From Candidatus Aminicenantota bacterium (GTDB lineage: Bacteria > Acidobacteriota > Aminicenantia > Aminicenantales > Aminicenantaceae), in contig DAOUSP010000024.1 of assembly GCA_030627155.1 (NCBI GenBank), forward strand, positions 1-11,644: 11,644 bases of DNA, read 5' to 3'. Both the position numbers and the translations under genes were made by a program. Every line of letters begins with the position of its first letter. The stretch's first letter is position 1. Shown here in pieces: positions 1 to 7,538 of the stretch. The notes beneath the pieces are model-generated. The model was not told the DNA's origin. It did no database searches and saw only the letters and a program-made list of their open reading frames with translations.

Positions 1-1
1 A

Positions 2-199
2 ATATTGCTTGACGAGCCCATAAGAAAGCTGGGAAATTACGTAATACCTGTTAAGGTGTTTCATGAAGAACGCGCAGAAATAAAAGTTGAGGTGATTGCA
101 GAAGGCGTTAAGCAAAAGGAAGAGAAAGAGGCAAAAAACCAAGAGATGAAAGAAGAAAAATCTTCTGATGAGGAGAATAAAAAAGACGCTGGAAACTAA
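2..199 (+). CDS. rplI: 50S ribosomal protein L9, C-terminal part (5' end outside window)
   Basis: This is the end of a ribosomal protein L9 gene; the reading frame is open to the window edge, so the true start lies upstream. The visible protein begins with ILLDEPIRKLGNYVIPVKVF, which matches the C-terminal domain of L9 (the usual pattern is a Leu-Asp-x-Pro-Ile-Lys-x-Leu-Gly stretch followed by a Pro-Val-Lys strand). L9 binds 23S rRNA at the base of the L1 stalk. After the expected L9 end (about residue 32 of the visible part) there is a tail of roughly 33 residues made almost only of Glu, Lys, Asp, Asn and Gln, which is longer than in typical L9. It sits 21 bases upstream of dnaB, an old and common pairing. 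The identification rests on a short conserved stretch plus this neighbour. Confidence 0.88.
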   Translation: MLLDEPIRKLGNYVIPVKVFHEERAEIKVEVIAEGVKQKEEKEAKNQEMKEEKSSDEENKKDAGN

Positions 200-209
200 T
201 CAGGAAATA

Positions 210-216
210 GGGAGGG
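210..216 (+). promoter_or_regulatory. Strong ribosome binding site of dnaB
   Basis: GGGAGGG lies four bases before the ATG at 221. It fixes the dnaB start and lies in the 21-base spacer after rplI. Confidence 0.75.
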
Positions 217-220
217 TTCA

Positions 221-1576
221 ATGGATCTAGATTTAATGTTCTTGAAAAAAACGCCTCCACATAGCCTTGAAGCAGAAAAAACTGTATTAGGGGGTATTCT
301 CGTCAACAATCAAAACATCAATATTGTACTTTCTGTTATCTCTCCAGAAGATTTTTATAAACAGGCAAACAGAACAATCCTCGAAAAGATGATTTATTTA
401 GTTGACAAGGGGCTTACTATTGACTTGCTTTCGTTGAGCGAGGAGCTTCAAAGAGCTGGCTGCCTCGAAGAAGTAGGTGGGGCATCGTATGTCTCTTCTC
501 TTTTGGATGGAATTCCCAAGAGCTTAAACGTTGAATATTACGCCCACATCATCAAAGAAAAAGCTCTTTTGAGGCGGTTAATTCTTTCTTCAGCAAAGAT
601 CATTTCCTCAAGTTATGAACAGAAAGAGGATGCTGATCAATTGTTAGATGAAGCGCAGTCATCAATCATAGAGGTGGCGGAGCAAAGGATTAAACCGGGT
701 TTTATTCCTATAGGAAGCCTAACTCCTCAGGCGATAGAAACGATCCGTGTTTTACGGGAACGAAAGGAGGTCGTAACAGGCATTCCCGCGGGTTTCCGAG
801 ATTTGGATGCCCTGACTTCAGGCTTTCACAGTTCGGAATTTATAGTTGTTGCGGGAAGGCCATCTATGGGGAAAACAGCTTTCTGCTTAAATATTTCACA
901 GCATCTTGGTGTTAAGACGGATTATTCAACCGGTTTTTTCTCAATTGAGATGGCTAAAGAACAGGTTGCAATCCGACTTCTCTGTTCAGAGGCGCAGGTG
1001 GACATCAAGAAGGTTCGCACAGGGTTTGTGGGAGACCAGGAATTTGAGAGGCTCAAGCTTGGGGCTGAAGTGCTTGCTGATGCAAAAATCTTTATAGATG
1101 AGACGCCTGGTTTATCGATTATAGAGATGAAAGCCAAGGCAAGGCGCCTGAAAATGGAACAGCATTTGGATATATTGTTTCTTGATTATATGCAGCTTAT
1201 GCGCCCAGGGGGGAGATTTGAGAACAGAACACAAGAAATTTCATACATCTCTCGCTCTTTAAAAGAACTTGCTAAAGAACTTCAAATCCCGGTTGTAGGG
1301 ATTTCTCAGCTAAGCCGGGCTCCAGAAAAAGGCCGCAAGGAACCTATTCCTCAACTATCAGATTTACGAGAGTCAGGGGCAATCGAGCAGGATGCAGATG
1401 TTGTTATCTTTATCTACCGCCCGGAATTTTATCGTCCGGACGAGGAGACAATAATGGGAATTGCTGAAATCCATGTGGCCAAGCAAAGAAATGGACCTAC
1501 AGGAAAGTTGAAACTTGCCTTTATAAAAGAATTCGCCAGGTTTGCAGATATGGAATTTCGAGACTATGAGTCTTAG
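221..1576 (+). CDS. dnaB: Replicative DNA helicase DnaB
   Basis: Hexameric 5'-3' helicase that unwinds DNA at the replication fork and interacts with primase. The 451-aa length is normal for the family. Residues about 10-115 are the DnaB N-terminal helical domain (PPHSLEAEKTVLGG start), followed by a linker helix to about 180. The RecA-like motor follows: Walker A GRPSMGKT at 212-219, SIEM at 241-244, Walker B with LFLDYMQL at 319-326, SQLSR at 362-366 and the DLRESGAIEQDADVV segment at 381-395. KQRNGPTG at 421-428 supplies the Lys/Arg finger pair. No intein interrupts the Walker or SQLSR regions, which are common intein sites in this gene. The ATG at 221 is preceded by a strong GGGAGGG ribosome site at 210-216. 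The 3' end overlaps mlaE by 11 bases if mlaE starts at 1566. Confidence 0.97.
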   Translation: MDLDLMFLKKTPPHSLEAEKTVLGGILVNNQNINIVLSVISPEDFYKQANRTILEKMIYLVDKGLTIDLLSLSEELQRAGCLEEVGGASYVSSLLDGIPKSLNVEYYAHIIKEKALLRRLILSSAKIISSSYEQKEDADQLLDEAQSSIIEVAEQRIKPGFIPIGSLTPQAIETIRVLRERKEVVTGIPAGFRDLDALTSGFHSSEFIVVAGRPSMGKTAFCLNISQHLGVKTDYSTGFFSIEMAKEQVAIRLLCSEAQVDIKKVRTGFVGDQEFERLKLGAEVLADAKIFIDETPGLSIIEMKAKARRLKMEQHLDILFLDYMQLMRPGGRFENRTQEISYISRSLKELAKELQIPVVGISQLSRAPEKGRKEPIPQLSDLRESGAIEQDADVVIFIYRPEFYRPDEETIMGIAEIHVAKQRNGPTGKLKLAFIKEFARFADMEFRDYES

Positions 1577-2366
1577 TATGAGATATCAAAAAGTTCCATT
1601 GCTTTTTTATGACTTTTTTCAGGGGATGGGTGAAGTTGGTCTCCTTTTTTCAAGAACAATTAAAAACATTTTTAAGAAGCCCTTGGAAAAAGATATATTC
1701 TTGCAGCAGGTAGAGGAAATAGGGGTTCGGTCTTTGCCCGTTGTGTCCATGACTGCTGCATTTGGCGGCCTTGTATTCGGTCTCCAGACTTATATTGGAT
1801 TCCACAGGTATGTTGGACCTGGGTCAGAAGCGTATGGCGGCCCTATTATTTCTTTAGGGCTGTCTAAAGAACTAATCCCCCTTCTCGTAGGTCTAATGGT
1901 TTCAGGAAGGGTGGGATCAGCGATTGCAGCTGAGATAGGCACAATGAAAATCACGGAACAAATCGACGCTCTTTTCAGCTTAGGCGCTGATCCCAACAAG
2001 TATCTTGTTGTCCCAAGAATGGTGGCTGCTTTTCTTGTGCTTCCTTGCCTCACTCTTTATGGGGATGTAATTGGCATGATTGGAGGCTTTTTTTATAATG
2101 TTGTAGTAATGGGTGTAAACAAAGTCATTTACATAAAAAACACGTTGCTATATTTTGAATTATGGGACATAACCACTGGACTTATCAAAGCGGCGATTTT
2201 TGGTATTGTGATAGCAATTATCGGTTGTTGGCAGGGATTGAAGGCAGAAGGAGGTGCGGCAGGAGTTGGGAGGGCTACTACCCGGGCAGTTGTTATTGCT
2301 AACATCATGATTTTGATTTTGAACTTTTTCCTTAGCAAAGCACTTCCTGCATCTTTAGGCGGATGA
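1566..2366 (+). CDS. mlaE: MlaE/YrbE-type ABC transporter permease (phospholipid transport)
   Basis: Inner-membrane permease of an MCE-type lipid transporter. It would form a dimer that binds two ATPases (the next gene) and a ring of MCE proteins (mlaD). From the ATG at 1566 it is 266 aa, the normal size for the family. The family hallmark is clear at residues 101-136: KELIPLLVGLMVSGR, then GSAIAAEIGTMKITEQIDAL, the cytoplasmic coupling segment of MlaE/TGD1 permeases. A second conserved stretch, GGAAGVGRATTRAVV, is at 229-243. Hydrophobic segments lie around 57-78, 103-122, 148-182, 204-222 and 240-258. Start choice: the frame is open upstream to 1542, inside dnaB, but ATG 1566 and ATG 1578 are more plausible. 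1566 gives an 11-base overlap with dnaB and 1578 starts just after its stop. Neither has a strong ribosome site, suggesting translational coupling to dnaB. Confidence 0.95.
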   Translation: MSLSMRYQKVPLLFYDFFQGMGEVGLLFSRTIKNIFKKPLEKDIFLQQVEEIGVRSLPVVSMTAAFGGLVFGLQTYIGFHRYVGPGSEAYGGPIISLGLSKELIPLLVGLMVSGRVGSAIAAEIGTMKITEQIDALFSLGADPNKYLVVPRMVAAFLVLPCLTLYGDVIGMIGGFFYNVVVMGVNKVIYIKNTLLYFELWDITTGLIKAAIFGIVIAIIGCWQGLKAEGGAAGVGRATTRAVVIANIMILILNFFLSKALPASLGG

Positions 2367-3109
2367 TTCAAATAATCGATCTACACAAATCCTTTGGCTC
2401 TAACAAAGTTCTTCAAGGGGTTTCCTTGGATGTAAAGAAAGGAGAGACTCTCGTCATTATTGGCCAGAGCGGCTCAGGGAAGAGTGTTTTAATCAAACAT
2501 TTAATCGGACTGATAAAACCTGACAAAGGAAAAATCATTGTTGATGGAATTGATATCACACAACTTCGAGAAGATGAGCTTTATAAGGCAAGACGAAAGT
2601 TCGGTATGATTTTTCAAAGCGCTGCACTTTTTGATTCAATGACTGTGGCTCAAAATGTGAGTTTTGGATTAGAACGTTATTCTAAGATGTCTCAAAAAGA
2701 AATTCGGAAAAGAGTCGCGGAAAGTTTAGCAATGGTTGGACTAAGAGGGATAGAAAACCTCCTGCCACATGAACTTAGCGGAGGCATGAAGAAAAGAGTG
2801 GGCCTGGCTCGTGCTATATCCTATGGACCTGAAATCATCCTTTATGACGAACCTTCCACAGGAATCGACCCTATAAGAGCAGATGCAATCAATGAGTTAA
2901 TCATAAGGATGAAAAAAGAAATAAATGTTACCTCTATTGTAATAACACATGATATGGTGAGTTCCTATAAGGTTGCAGACAGGATTGCAATGCTTTATCA
3001 AGGGAAAATCATAGAAACTGGTACTCCTGAAGCCATCAAGAAATCAAACAACCAAATTGTGCAGCAATTTATTCACGGCAGTGCAGAAGGGCCAATTGAA
3101 AATTGGTAG
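2363..3109 (+). CDS. mlaF: MlaF-type ABC transporter ATP-binding protein
   Basis: Cytoplasmic ATPase driving lipid movement through the MlaE permease. All ABC motifs are visible in 248 aa: Walker A GQSGSGKS at 34-41, Q-loop Gln85 in MIFQSAALFDSMTV (a typical MlaF/Mkl wording), signature LSGGMKKR at 138-145, Walker B IILYDEPSTGID at 158-169 with catalytic Glu163, and H-loop His196 in VITHDM. The LSGGMKKRVGLARA form is characteristic of the MlaF/Ttg2A group rather than of general importers. Its ATG overlaps the mlaE stop in an ATGA arrangement (4 bases), so the two are almost certainly translationally coupled. The C-terminal extension after the H-loop ends in IENW. No mlaB (STAS-domain partner of MlaF) is found in the window. 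Confidence 0.95.
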   Translation: MIQIIDLHKSFGSNKVLQGVSLDVKKGETLVIIGQSGSGKSVLIKHLIGLIKPDKGKIIVDGIDITQLREDELYKARRKFGMIFQSAALFDSMTVAQNVSFGLERYSKMSQKEIRKRVAESLAMVGLRGIENLLPHELSGGMKKRVGLARAISYGPEIILYDEPSTGIDPIRADAINELIIRMKKEINVTSIVITHDMVSSYKVADRIAMLYQGKIIETGTPEAIKKSNNQIVQQFIHGSAEGPIENW

Positions 3110-3207
3110 AAAGAATAACTGCATTTTTATTATGAATGACTTTTAATAATGGCCATTGAGAATGTTTGAATGGTAAAAAAAGCAAGGGTATAAATGAGGA
3201 AACAACA
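3110..3207 (+). other. 98-nt spacer between mlaF and mlaD
   Basis: AT-rich gap inside the otherwise compact run. It contains a weak hairpin (CCATT 3153-3157 with AATGG 3169-3173) and a promoter-like pair, TTGAAT at 3166-3171 and TATAAA at 3189-3194, spaced 17 bases. If that promoter were used, transcription would begin at about 3201, after the ribosome site at 3196-3200, so it is doubtful. No small gene is supported here. Confidence 0.4.
3196..3200 (+). promoter_or_regulatory. Ribosome binding site that sets the mlaD start
   Basis: GAGGA lies seven bases before ATG 3208. It supports this start over the upstream in-frame TTG at 3166, which would add 14 polar residues in front of the membrane anchor. 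Confidence 0.7.
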
Positions 3208-4515
3208 ATGAAGCGAGAAGTGAAAATAGGGTTTTTCTTGGGAATTGCCTGTTTGATTCTGGTCGTATTAATATTTTTGATAGGAGACCTGGGAACCTTT
3301 TTTAAGAAACCAGGTTATTACATTCATGTGTGCTTTGATTCTGTGGCTGGATTGGAAAAAAGCACTGTGGTAAGGATGGCAGGTGTAAAGATTGGCTTCG
3401 TCAAGGATATTGGATTAAAAGGAAACACGGCAGAAGTAATCATGGAAATTAATAAAGGCGTGAGGATTTGTAAAGATGCTAAAGCTACATTGGCATCATT
3501 GGGCCTTTTGGGCGAAAAGTATATTGAAATATTGCCTGGCGAAATGCCTGTTTACTGCCAGCCAGAAGACACAATCGAGGGCCTTCCACCTGTGAGTCTT
3601 GACCAACTTGGAACTCAGGCGATGTCAATTGCCGAGGAGTTTAAAAAGATCGGGGGTATGCTGAGGGATATAATCGGAGAAGAGGAATCAAGGGAGAACA
3701 TAAAAAATACAGTCGAGAATTTATCTATATTTGTAGCAGAACTCAGGAATTTTCTTGCCGAAAATCGGGAGGATTTGGATAAAAGTATAAAGAATTCGTC
3801 TGAAATTATTGATAAATTTGAAAAAGAAATAGTGAATACATCCAAAAATCTTGATGAGTTGATTGCTAATTTGAATAATATATTGGATGAAAACCGGGCA
3901 GATGTAAGACTGAATATACAAAACACCAAAGACTTAATCGCTAAAATTGAGGAGTCTTTAGAGCTTGTGAATCAATCATTGGAAAAAATTAACAAAGGAG
4001 AAGGTACAGTAGGCAAGCTAATTCAGGAACCAGACCTGTATGAAGAAGCAGAAAAGACCATGAATGAGCTTAAACGCGTAATTGGACCTTTTTCATCATT
4101 TCAGTTGCATAGCGGATTGCAATTCCATTATTATGGCAAAAGCGATTTAGTGAAAAGTTATATAAGTTTAAGCTTATGGCCAACGCCAAGAAATTGGTTT
4201 TTAGCCCAAATCATTCATGATCCTTCGCTTGAGAAATTTACTTATTCTGTCCAAGGGGGGCTGCGTTTTGGGGCTTTTACTCCAAGGGCAGGCATTTTTG
4301 AGTCCCAAATTGGGGGGGGAATCGATTGCTATGCATTGGATGACCGGTTGACTGTTAGTTTTGAAGCTTTTGATTTTAATCGGCAGCCGCGTCCACATTT
4401 AAGATTGTGGACAAAGTATGCGCCCTCCAGGTATTTTTATTTTCTTGCAGGAGTAGATGATTTCACCCTGGCTGCCAGAAGAGAGGGGTTTTTCGGCATC
4501 GGGGTAGGTTTCTAA
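3208..4515 (+). CDS. mlaD: Long MlaD-like MCE-domain protein with C-terminal beta-rich module
   Basis: Membrane-anchored substrate-binding subunit of the MlaEF transporter, 435 aa from ATG 3208; classical MlaD is under 200 aa. Visible parts in order: a basic start and one transmembrane helix (about 7-26); the MCE domain (about 35-112) with DSVAGLEKSTVVRMAGVKIG and LGLLGEKYIEILPG, the family core; a helical, coiled-coil-like region (about 135-290) rich in Asn, Glu, Lys and Leu; the motif INKGEGTVGKLI at 261-272, seen in long MCE proteins; then about 140 residues (297-435) of alternating hydrophobic and polar strands rich in Tyr, Phe, Trp and Gly. The last residues are IGVGF, with a terminal Phe as in many outer-membrane barrels. 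Inference: the protein may bridge inner and outer membranes and shuttle phospholipid. MCE identity is firm; the barrel is unproven. It ends one base before the radA start. Confidence 0.9.
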   Translation: MKREVKIGFFLGIACLILVVLIFLIGDLGTFFKKPGYYIHVCFDSVAGLEKSTVVRMAGVKIGFVKDIGLKGNTAEVIMEINKGVRICKDAKATLASLGLLGEKYIEILPGEMPVYCQPEDTIEGLPPVSLDQLGTQAMSIAEEFKKIGGMLRDIIGEEESRENIKNTVENLSIFVAELRNFLAENREDLDKSIKNSSEIIDKFEKEIVNTSKNLDELIANLNNILDENRADVRLNIQNTKDLIAKIEESLELVNQSLEKINKGEGTVGKLIQEPDLYEEAEKTMNELKRVIGPFSSFQLHSGLQFHYYGKSDLVKSYISLSLWPTPRNWFLAQIIHDPSLEKFTYSVQGGLRFGAFTPRAGIFESQIGGGIDCYALDDRLTVSFEAFDFNRQPRPHLRLWTKYAPSRYFYFLAGVDDFTLAARREGFFGIGVGF

Positions 4516-4516
4516 C

Positions 4517-5872
4517 ATGAAGATTAAAGTAAGCTTTATCTGCCAGAATTGTGGCTTTTATTCCCCGAAGTGGTTGGGTCGGTGCCCCAATTGTGAAGAG
4601 TGGAACACAATGATTGAGGAAGTTCAGGAGGAAGCCCCTGCGGAATTCTCTTTCCCGCCTTCAGCTCCTGTTCTCTATGAAGATATCCAGGAAGCCCAAA
4701 AGAAGAGAAAAGAAACAGGAATCAAGGAATTGAATCAAGTCCTTGGTGGAGGGGTAGTTCAAGGATCTTTGGTTTTAATAGGAGGAGAACCAGGCATAGG
4801 AAAATCTACTTTGCTTCTTCAAATTAGCCGGGATTTTGCAGCTCAGGGAGAGAAAGTCCTCTATGTTTCGGGTGAGGAATCCCTTGAGCAAATCAAGCTT
4901 CGTGGGGAAAGACTCGGTATTCGGAATGAAAAACTGTATCTTCTTGCTGAGACGAACCTGGAGAGGGTCCTCTTACAAGCGGAACAATTGAGCCCTCAGA
5001 TGCTTATCCTTGATTCAGTCCAAAGTGTTTTTTCTTCAAAATTAACCTCAAGCCCTGGGACAATCAGCCAAGTGAGGGAAGTCGCCCATCAACTTTTTCG
5101 ATTTGCAAAAAAGAATAATATCCCATGTTTCTTAATAGGACACATCACGAAAGAGGGATCTTTGGCTGGCCCAAAATCCTTGGAGCACATGGTAGATGTT
5201 GTGCTTTATTTTGAAGGCGAAAGAGACCATAATTACCGTTTATTGCGTGCCTTTAAAAACAGATTTGGTCCTGTTTCTGAAATTGCGATCTTTGAAATGG
5301 GGAACCGGGGACTTCAGGTCGTCTCGAATCCTTCCGCTTTTTTCTTGAAGGAGCGACCCACCCATGAGGCAGGCAGTGTTGTCATTTGCACAATAAAAGG
5401 GACTCGCCCGCTGCTTGCAGAAATCCAGGCTCTTGTGTCGGCGACCCTGTTCGTGGGTAATCCAAGACGGATGACAATCGGTTTGGATCATTTCCGTTCC
5501 TCAATGCTTATGGCGGTTATAGAGAAGAAGCTGGGTTATAGCTTTGCGGGTGAAGATATTTATCTCAATGTGGCAGGAGGCCTGTCTATCAATGAACCTG
5601 CTGCAGATTTAGGGGTGTTATTGGCGGTTGTCTCTTCTTTAAAAAACAAGGCGGTTCCTCAGGATGTAGCTGTTTTTGGAGAGGTCGGACTAAGCGGAGA
5701 AATTCGTTCTGTTAGCCACCCAATGCCTCGAATGAATGAGGCGCGTTCCTTGGGATTTAAAACAGTCATTTTACCTGAGGGAAACAAGGCAAGCCTTGAA
5801 AAAGAGAATATTGCCAACATGAAGCTTATGGGAGTTGGACATATAAAACAGGCTTTTCAAATAATTTTTTAG
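4517..5872 (+). CDS. radA: DNA repair protein RadA (Sms)
   Basis: RecA-like, DnaB-type helicase that promotes branch migration during homologous recombination. The 451-aa length is normal. Domains in order: a four-cysteine zinc finger (Cys9, Cys12, Cys23, Cys26, with the CPNCEEWNT end typical of RadA); ATPase core with Walker A GGEPGIGKST at 89-98 and Walker B LILDS at 163-167; the RadA-specific KNRFG motif at 247-251; and a Lon-protease-like C-terminal domain with INEPAADLGVLLAVVSS at 358-374 and GEVGLSGEIR at 388-397. All key motifs are intact. ATG 4517 starts one base after the mlaD stop, and the GGGGTAGG just before it (4501-4508) can serve as ribosome site within the mlaD coding end. In Bacillus radA heads the same downstream series of genes. 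Confidence 0.97.
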   Translation: MKIKVSFICQNCGFYSPKWLGRCPNCEEWNTMIEEVQEEAPAEFSFPPSAPVLYEDIQEAQKKRKETGIKELNQVLGGGVVQGSLVLIGGEPGIGKSTLLLQISRDFAAQGEKVLYVSGEESLEQIKLRGERLGIRNEKLYLLAETNLERVLLQAEQLSPQMLILDSVQSVFSSKLTSSPGTISQVREVAHQLFRFAKKNNIPCFLIGHITKEGSLAGPKSLEHMVDVVLYFEGERDHNYRLLRAFKNRFGPVSEIAIFEMGNRGLQVVSNPSAFFLKERPTHEAGSVVICTIKGTRPLLAEIQALVSATLFVGNPRRMTIGLDHFRSSMLMAVIEKKLGYSFAGEDIYLNVAGGLSINEPAADLGVLLAVVSSLKNKAVPQDVAVFGEVGLSGEIRSVSHPMPRMNEARSLGFKTVILPEGNKASLEKENIANMKLMGVGHIKQAFQIIF

Positions 5873-5883
5873 GGATATTATAA

Positions 5884-6876
5884 ATGGGTATTTTTATTTT
5901 TCGTCTTATAATCATAATTTTAGTATCTTTAACAGGGTATTTTTTCCCTCCTTTTAATCTACAATCTCTTTATGGGGCGATCTTAGCTTTTGTGCTGAGT
6001 GTTGCGATTATTTACCTGGAAATAAAAATAAGACAGAACAAGTTCAATATCATTTGGGGGGCAACAATAGGTGGATTGAGTGGTGTGATTTTAGGATGGA
6101 TATTAGGAGGCATTTATCAGACTATTGCCAATGACAATTCTACTACCACATTCATTAAAATCTTTTTTCTCATCATCATGCCGTATATCGGGTTTTTAGT
6201 AGGCTCACGAAAGTTTGAATGGCTCGATCCTTCTCAAAGTTTCCGGTTTTTCAGGGAAAAAAACAAAGGAAGTGGGAGCCACAAAATCCTTGATACAAGC
6301 GCCATCATTGATGGCCGGATATCAGACATCTGTGATACCTCGTTTGTTGAGGGGACGCTTATTGTGCCTCAATTCATCCTCAAGGAACTTCAGTTGGTGG
6401 CTGATTCTGCAGACGGAATCAAAAGGCAAAGGGGACGGAGAGGCCTTGATGTGCTCGACCACTTGCAAAAGTCTTCCCAGCTTTCTGTCAATATTTCTGA
6501 GATAGATTTTCCAGAAATCAAAGATGTGGACTCTAAACTTATTGAGCTTGCAAAACATATGGGTGCCAAGATCGTTACCAATGATTTTAATTTGAATAAA
6601 GTCGCGCAACTCCACGGAATTCCTGTGTTGAATATCAATGAGCTTGCAAATGCTTTAAAACCAGTTGTTCTGCCTGGAGAAACCATAAGAGTGTTTATCC
6701 TTAAAGAAGGGAAAGAAAAAGACCAGGGAGTGGCTTACCTTGATGATGGTACCATGGTGGTTGTCGATAATTCGAGAAGAATGATCGGTCAAACAGTAGA
6801 TATAACAGTCACATCAGTGCTTCAAACAACGGTCGGGAAGATGATATTCGGCCGCTATAATGAAGAAATTATATGA
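5884..6876 (+). CDS. Integral membrane PIN-TRAM domain protein (YacL-like putative RNase)
   Basis: Membrane-tethered protein of the YacL/Thermus PIN-TRAM family, 330 aa. About four hydrophobic segments fill the first 110 residues (5-22, 28-46, 56-78, 92-107). A PIN nuclease domain follows (about 134-255), with the acidic residues expected for metal binding: Asp137 in KILDTSAIIDGR, Asp143, Glu168 in LKELQ, Asp216 and Asp234 in TNDFN. A TRAM domain, a probable RNA-binding beta-barrel, occupies about 263-326 (LPGETIRVFILKEG start). The IKRQRGRRGLD stretch at 179-189 is conserved in the family. The complete acidic set suggests an active nuclease; the substrate of this family is not known to me. 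The start is preceded by AGGGA at 5871-5875. Position between radA and ispD is the same as for yacL in Bacillus, but disA is absent. Confidence 0.92.
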   Translation: MGIFIFRLIIIILVSLTGYFFPPFNLQSLYGAILAFVLSVAIIYLEIKIRQNKFNIIWGATIGGLSGVILGWILGGIYQTIANDNSTTTFIKIFFLIIMPYIGFLVGSRKFEWLDPSQSFRFFREKNKGSGSHKILDTSAIIDGRISDICDTSFVEGTLIVPQFILKELQLVADSADGIKRQRGRRGLDVLDHLQKSSQLSVNISEIDFPEIKDVDSKLIELAKHMGAKIVTNDFNLNKVAQLHGIPVLNINELANALKPVVLPGETIRVFILKEGKEKDQGVAYLDDGTMVVVDNSRRMIGQTVDITVTSVLQTTVGKMIFGRYNEEII

Positions 6877-7538
6877 GTAAGATTTCTGCCATCATTGTTG
6901 CTGCGGGTGAAGGAAAAAGGTTTGGTGACTTCAAACAGCATGCCCTTTTAAAGGGGAAGCCAGTTTTAGATTGGTGTTTGGAAACATTTGAAACACACAG
7001 TAAAATATCAGAAATTATCCTTGTATTGCGGAAAGGAGAATTAGAAGGAAAGCTGTTCCGCCATTACAAAAAGATATCCGCAATTGCTCAAGGGGGAAAA
7101 AAAAGACAGGACTCTGTTGTTGCTGGGTTCATGCATATTGATCCTAAAGGCACAGAGATTGTTCTTGTTCATGATGGAGCACGGCCTTTGGTTGGGAAAC
7201 GCTTGATAGATAGTGTGATTGAAGCTGCAAAGGTCCATGGTGCGGCAATCCCTGCTATTCCCATCGAAGACACAGTCAAAAGAATCGAGGGGCAGAAAGT
7301 AAAAGGGACAGAAGAGAGGTCAGTGCTTTTCCGGGCACAAACACCCCAGGGGTTTGCTTACCATGTTTTAAAGGAAGCCCTGGAGAAGGCCTGTATGGAA
7401 GAGCGATTGGGAACGGACGAGGCTTCTCTTGTTGAACAAACGGGGAGGGATGTTTTTATTGTTCCAGGGGAACGCCGGAACATCAAAATCACATCCCCTG
7501 AAGACTTAAAGATTGCGGAGGCGCTTCTTGAAGATTAA
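6873..7538 (+). CDS. ispD: 2-C-methyl-D-erythritol 4-phosphate cytidylyltransferase
   Basis: Third enzyme of the MEP isoprenoid pathway: it joins CTP and methylerythritol 4-phosphate to give CDP-methylerythritol with release of pyrophosphate. The 221-aa length is standard. The nucleotide-binding start IIVAAGEGKRFG is at 7-18, followed by Lys21 in DFKQ. Further motifs are GGKKRQDSV at 74-82, VHDGARPLV at 99-107, EDTVKR at 132-137, RAQTPQGF at 154-161, TDEASLVE at 181-188 and NIKITSPEDL at 203-212, all matching the IspD family. Its ATG overlaps the stop of the PIN-TRAM gene in an ATGA arrangement, implying coupled translation. It is followed by ispF with an 11-base overlap, the frequent ispD-ispF pairing. 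Confidence 0.97.
   Translation: MSKISAIIVAAGEGKRFGDFKQHALLKGKPVLDWCLETFETHSKISEIILVLRKGELEGKLFRHYKKISAIAQGGKKRQDSVVAGFMHIDPKGTEIVLVHDGARPLVGKRLIDSVIEAAKVHGAAIPAIPIEDTVKRIEGQKVKGTEERSVLFRAQTPQGFAYHVLKEALEKACMEERLGTDEASLVEQTGRDVFIVPGERRNIKITSPEDLKIAEALLED
7517..7521 (+). promoter_or_regulatory. Ribosome binding site that sets a TTG start for ispF
   Basis: GGAGG inside the end of ispD, six bases before TTG 7528. The alternative in-frame TTG at 7513 lies upstream of this site and would give a longer, arginine-rich start. Confidence 0.65.

Noticed and set aside
221..1576. Intein in dnaB
   Set aside because: The Walker A and SQLSR regions are continuous and the length is normal for the family.
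3166..3194. TTGAAT - 17 bases - TATAAA, a promoter-like pair before mlaD
   Set aside because: Transcription would begin at about 3201, after the ribosome site at 3196-3200, so it would remove the signal used to start mlaD. AT-rich chance match is likely, though not excluded.
3615..3929. 104-codon minus-strand open frame inside mlaD
   Set aside because: It is the shadow of the Asn/Glu/Lys-rich coiled-coil part of mlaD, whose codons read as Ser/Phe/Ile on the other strand.
6322..6686. Two overlapping minus-strand open frames inside the PIN domain gene
   Set aside because: They lie entirely within a gene with intact PIN motifs and have no start signals.
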